A DNA stretch of 64,000 nt, taken from contig NZ_AP021972.1 of NCBI RefSeq assembly GCF_014168815.1, forward strand, positions 3,844,001 to 3,908,000, given 5' to 3'. This document shows positions 62,189 to 64,000 of the stretch, piece after piece (positions within the stretch are counted from its first letter, which is position 1; every line of letters begins with the position of its first letter). The position numbers were made by a program, and so were the translations under genes. The notes under the pieces are model-generated. The model made no database searches. It saw nothing but the letters and a program-made list of their open reading frames with translations, and had not been told where the DNA came from. This DNA comes from Klebsiella sp. WP3-W18-ESBL-02. GTDB lineage: Bacteria; Pseudomonadota; Gammaproteobacteria; Enterobacterales; Enterobacteriaceae.

Positions 62189-63460
62189 TTACTTACCGCC
62201 CGTTTTCACCGGCGTATCCGGCTTCTTATCGTTACCGGCAATGTACGGGCTCCACGGCTGGGCACGCACCGGTTTATCGGTGTTCCACACCACGTTAAAC
62301 TGACCGTTCTCTTCGATTTCGCCGATCATCACCGGCTTGTGCAGGTGATGGTTGGTGGCATCCATCGTCAGGGTAAAACCGCTTGGCGCATTGAAGGTTT
62401 GCCCCGCCATCGCCGCGCGCACTTTATCCACATCGGTGGTGCCCGCTTTTTCAACCGCCTGTGCCCACATATGGATACCGACATAGGTCGCTTCCATCGG
62501 ATCGTTAGTCACCACCGTATCCGCATTTGGCAGCTTATGTGCTTTGGCGTAGGCGCGGTAGTCGGCGACAAACTTCGTATTCACCGGATTGCTGACGGAC
62601 TCGAAGTAGTTCCACGCCGCCAGATGGCCGACCAGCGGTTTGGTATCAATCCCGCGCAGCTCTTCTTCCCCGACGGAGAACGCCACCACCGGCACGTCGG
62701 TCGCTTTAATACCCTGATTCGCCAGCTCTTTGTAGAACGGTACGTTGGAGTCACCGTTGATGGTGGAGATCACCGCCGTTTTCCCGCCAGCGGAGAATTT
62801 TTTGATGTTGGCAACGATGGTCTGATAGTCGCTATAGCCGAACGGGGTATACACCTCTTCGATATCTTTATCCTGAACCCCTTTCGAATGCAGGAACGCG
62901 CGCAGAATCTTGTTGGTGGTGCGCGGATAGACGTAATCGGTCCCCAGCAGGAAGAAGCGCTTCGCGCTGCCGCCATCCTCGCTCATCATGTACTCCACCG
63001 CCGGAATCGCCTGTTGGTTCGGCGCCGCGCCGGTGTAGAAGACGTTTGGCGACATCTCTTCCCCTTCGTACTGCACCGGGTAGAACAGCAGGCCGTTTAG
63101 CTCTTCGAATACCGGCAGCACCGATTTACGCGAAACCGATGTCCAACAGCCGAACACCACAGCGGCTTTGTCCTGAGTCAGCAGCTGGCGCGCCTTTTCA
63201 GCAAACAGCGGCCAGTTGGATGCCGGATCAACCACCACCGACTCCAGCTTCTTGCCCAACACGCCGCCCTTGGCGTTGATTTCATCAATCGTCATCAGCG
63301 CCACGTCCTTGAGCGGCGTTTCGGAAATAGCCATCGTGCCCGACAGGGAATGCATAATCCCCACTTTAATGGTGTCTGCTGCGTACGCCTGCAAAGAGAA
63401 GCCCATGCTCAAAAAGGTGGCCGACAGGGCAAATGCTTTCAGTAAAGAACGTCTTTTCAT
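62189..63460 (-). CDS. urtA: Urea ABC transporter substrate-binding protein UrtA
   Basis: 423 residues from the ATG at 63458-63460 (a TTG at 63466 is in frame but lacks spacing). The N-terminus MKRRSLLKAFALSATFLS carries a twin-arginine-like motif and signal peptide ending at AYAAD. Family-typical KVGIMHSLSGTMAISETPLK, the VVFGCWTSVSRKSVLP loop and the DPMEATYVGIHMWAQAV helix identify UrtA. It is the urea receptor for UrtBCDE, whose genes lie 11 kb away. Confidence 0.93.
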   Translation of the reverse strand: MKRRSLLKAFALSATFLSMGFSLQAYAADTIKVGIMHSLSGTMAISETPLKDVALMTIDEINAKGGVLGKKLESVVVDPASNWPLFAEKARQLLTQDKAAVVFGCWTSVSRKSVLPVFEELNGLLFYPVQYEGEEMSPNVFYTGAAPNQQAIPAVEYMMSEDGGSAKRFFLLGTDYVYPRTTNKILRAFLHSKGVQDKDIEEVYTPFGYSDYQTIVANIKKFSAGGKTAVISTINGDSNVPFYKELANQGIKATDVPVVAFSVGEEELRGIDTKPLVGHLAAWNYFESVSNPVNTKFVADYRAYAKAHKLPNADTVVTNDPMEATYVGIHMWAQAVEKAGTTDVDKVRAAMAGQTFNAPSGFTLTMDATNHHLHKPVMIGEIEENGQFNVVWNTDKPVRAQPWSPYIAGNDKKPDTPVKTGGK

Positions 63461-63496
63461 GACCAAAACCCCTAAACGATATTGAGTGATAAATGT

Positions 63497-63514
63497 GCCC
63501 CAGCAAAATGGGGC
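63497..63514 (-). other. Short hairpin between the FCD regulator and urtA
   Basis: GCCCCA and TGGGGC arms around a six-base loop in the 64-bp gap. No U-tract; it might weaken read-through from the regulator gene into urtA. Confidence 0.35.
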
Positions 63515-63524
63515 GGAACCACAG

Positions 63525-64000
63525 CTACGGTGAAACGGGTTGCAAACGGGCCTGCTGAAGCCGGTGTAAGGTTATTTTTCTGACCTCGGCTTTACTCTGG
63601 GAAATATGCGCAGTGAGGATCCGCTGCGCCTCTTCCATCTGCTGTTGCGAAATCGCCTGAAGAACCTGGGCATGTTCGCTGTAGGTGGCATCGACCCGGT
63701 CCTCGCGGGTAAAGTCGAGGTGGCGGATGATGCGCATTTTCTCGGTCAGTTCCACATGCACGCGGACCATTTCGCTGTTGCCCGTGGCACGCACCAGCGC
63801 GGTGTGGAACGCTTCATCCTGACGTGATAGCGCCTTGCCCGGCGCCATCTGCGGTGCGTCGCACCAGAAGGCCAGCAGCGGCGTCAGATGCTCACGCCTG
63901 GCCTCAGCCGACATCATGCACAGGCGCTTCACCGCCTCCATCTCAAGGACAATGCGCAAGTCGTACAGCGCCTCAAAATAGGTAAAATCGAACGGTTTTA
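63525..64000 (-). CDS. GntR-family regulator, FCD (FadR) subfamily, N-terminal part outside window
   Basis: The visible 158 residues are the FCD effector domain: FEALYDLRIVLEMEAVKRL, the ligand/metal-site His residues around FHTALVRATGNSEMVRVHVE, and EHAQVLQAISQQQMEEAQR near the end. The winged-helix N-terminus lies beyond position 64000. It reads in the same direction as urtA with 64 bp between, so it probably controls urea transport or responds to a nitrogen compound. FCD proteins usually sense small carboxylates. Confidence 0.8.
   Translation of the reverse strand, partial: KPFDFTYFEALYDLRIVLEMEAVKRLCMMSAEARREHLTPLLAFWCDAPQMAPGKALSRQDEAFHTALVRATGNSEMVRVHVELTEKMRIIRHLDFTREDRVDATYSEHAQVLQAISQQQMEEAQRILTAHISQSKAEVRKITLHRLQQARLQPVSP

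Noticed and set aside
1..64000. tRNA or rRNA genes, CRISPR array, prophage
   Set aside because: I looked for clover-leaf ends, spaced direct repeats and phage structural or integrase genes and saw none.

Overview
The window is chromosomal DNA from an enterobacterium close to Escherichia, Salmonella and Citrobacter. The evidence is the yaiW-sbmA / ampH-iprA / hemB / tauABCD block in near E. coli order, the complete hpa cluster in the E. coli W arrangement, and many REP (palindromic unit) elements of the 'gccggat...atccggc' type between genes. Citrobacter is my best guess for the genus, but nothing in the window fixes it. I saw no rRNA, tRNA or CRISPR array and no phage structural genes.

Layout. 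Positions 1-7.3 kb hold the end of the yaiW lipoprotein gene with sbmA (behind a strong sigma-E type promoter), ampH, the regulator iprA, hemB, and a two-domain PlsC plus GNAT acyltransferase that looks like the ornithine-lipid synthase OlsF. Positions 7.4-13.4 kb carry sulfur scavenging: tauABCD (taurine) and mmuPM (S-methylmethionine, with MetJ-like boxes). Positions 13.6-18.5 kb are a looser region with an AT-rich secreted 5'-nucleotidase, a RoxA-type oxygenase away from its usual phoPQ neighbourhood, a PAS-PAS-GGDEF diguanylate cyclase and a small zinc-ribbon protein. Positions 18.6-29.8 kb are the 4-hydroxyphenylacetate pathway, hpaGEDFHIXABC with divergent hpaR.

Positions 30-42 kb form a catabolic region. 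It contains an MFS carrier, an E. coli-type nanT-nanE-nanK-yhcH operon, and on the opposite strand an RpiR-type regulator and a sialate-lyase-type NanA unlike the E. coli enzyme. A second MFS carrier, an IclR regulator and a 752-residue FAD-dependent oxidoreductase with a C-terminal beta-rich region follow. Related palindromes lie upstream of nanT and of nanA, which suggests the RpiR protein controls both halves. This hybrid locus is the best candidate for a little-described system here.

Positions 42-47 kb hold an M20 amidohydrolase with MFS carrier and LysR regulator, then an SDR oxidoreductase with divergent LysR. Positions 47-64 kb hold the urea ABC transporter genes split in two: urtBCDE at 47.2-51.3 kb, urtA and a GntR/FCD regulator at 62.2-64 kb. 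Between them lie about 11 kb of accessory DNA: an MFS gene, a FosA-like fosfomycin thiol transferase, a complete IS5 with 4-bp target duplication, a GNAT, a histidine phosphatase, a DUF2569-like membrane protein, a lipoprotein, a TetR repressor with a perfect palindromic operator next to a SnoaL/DUF1348 protein, and a Fur-boxed iutA without iuc biosynthesis genes.
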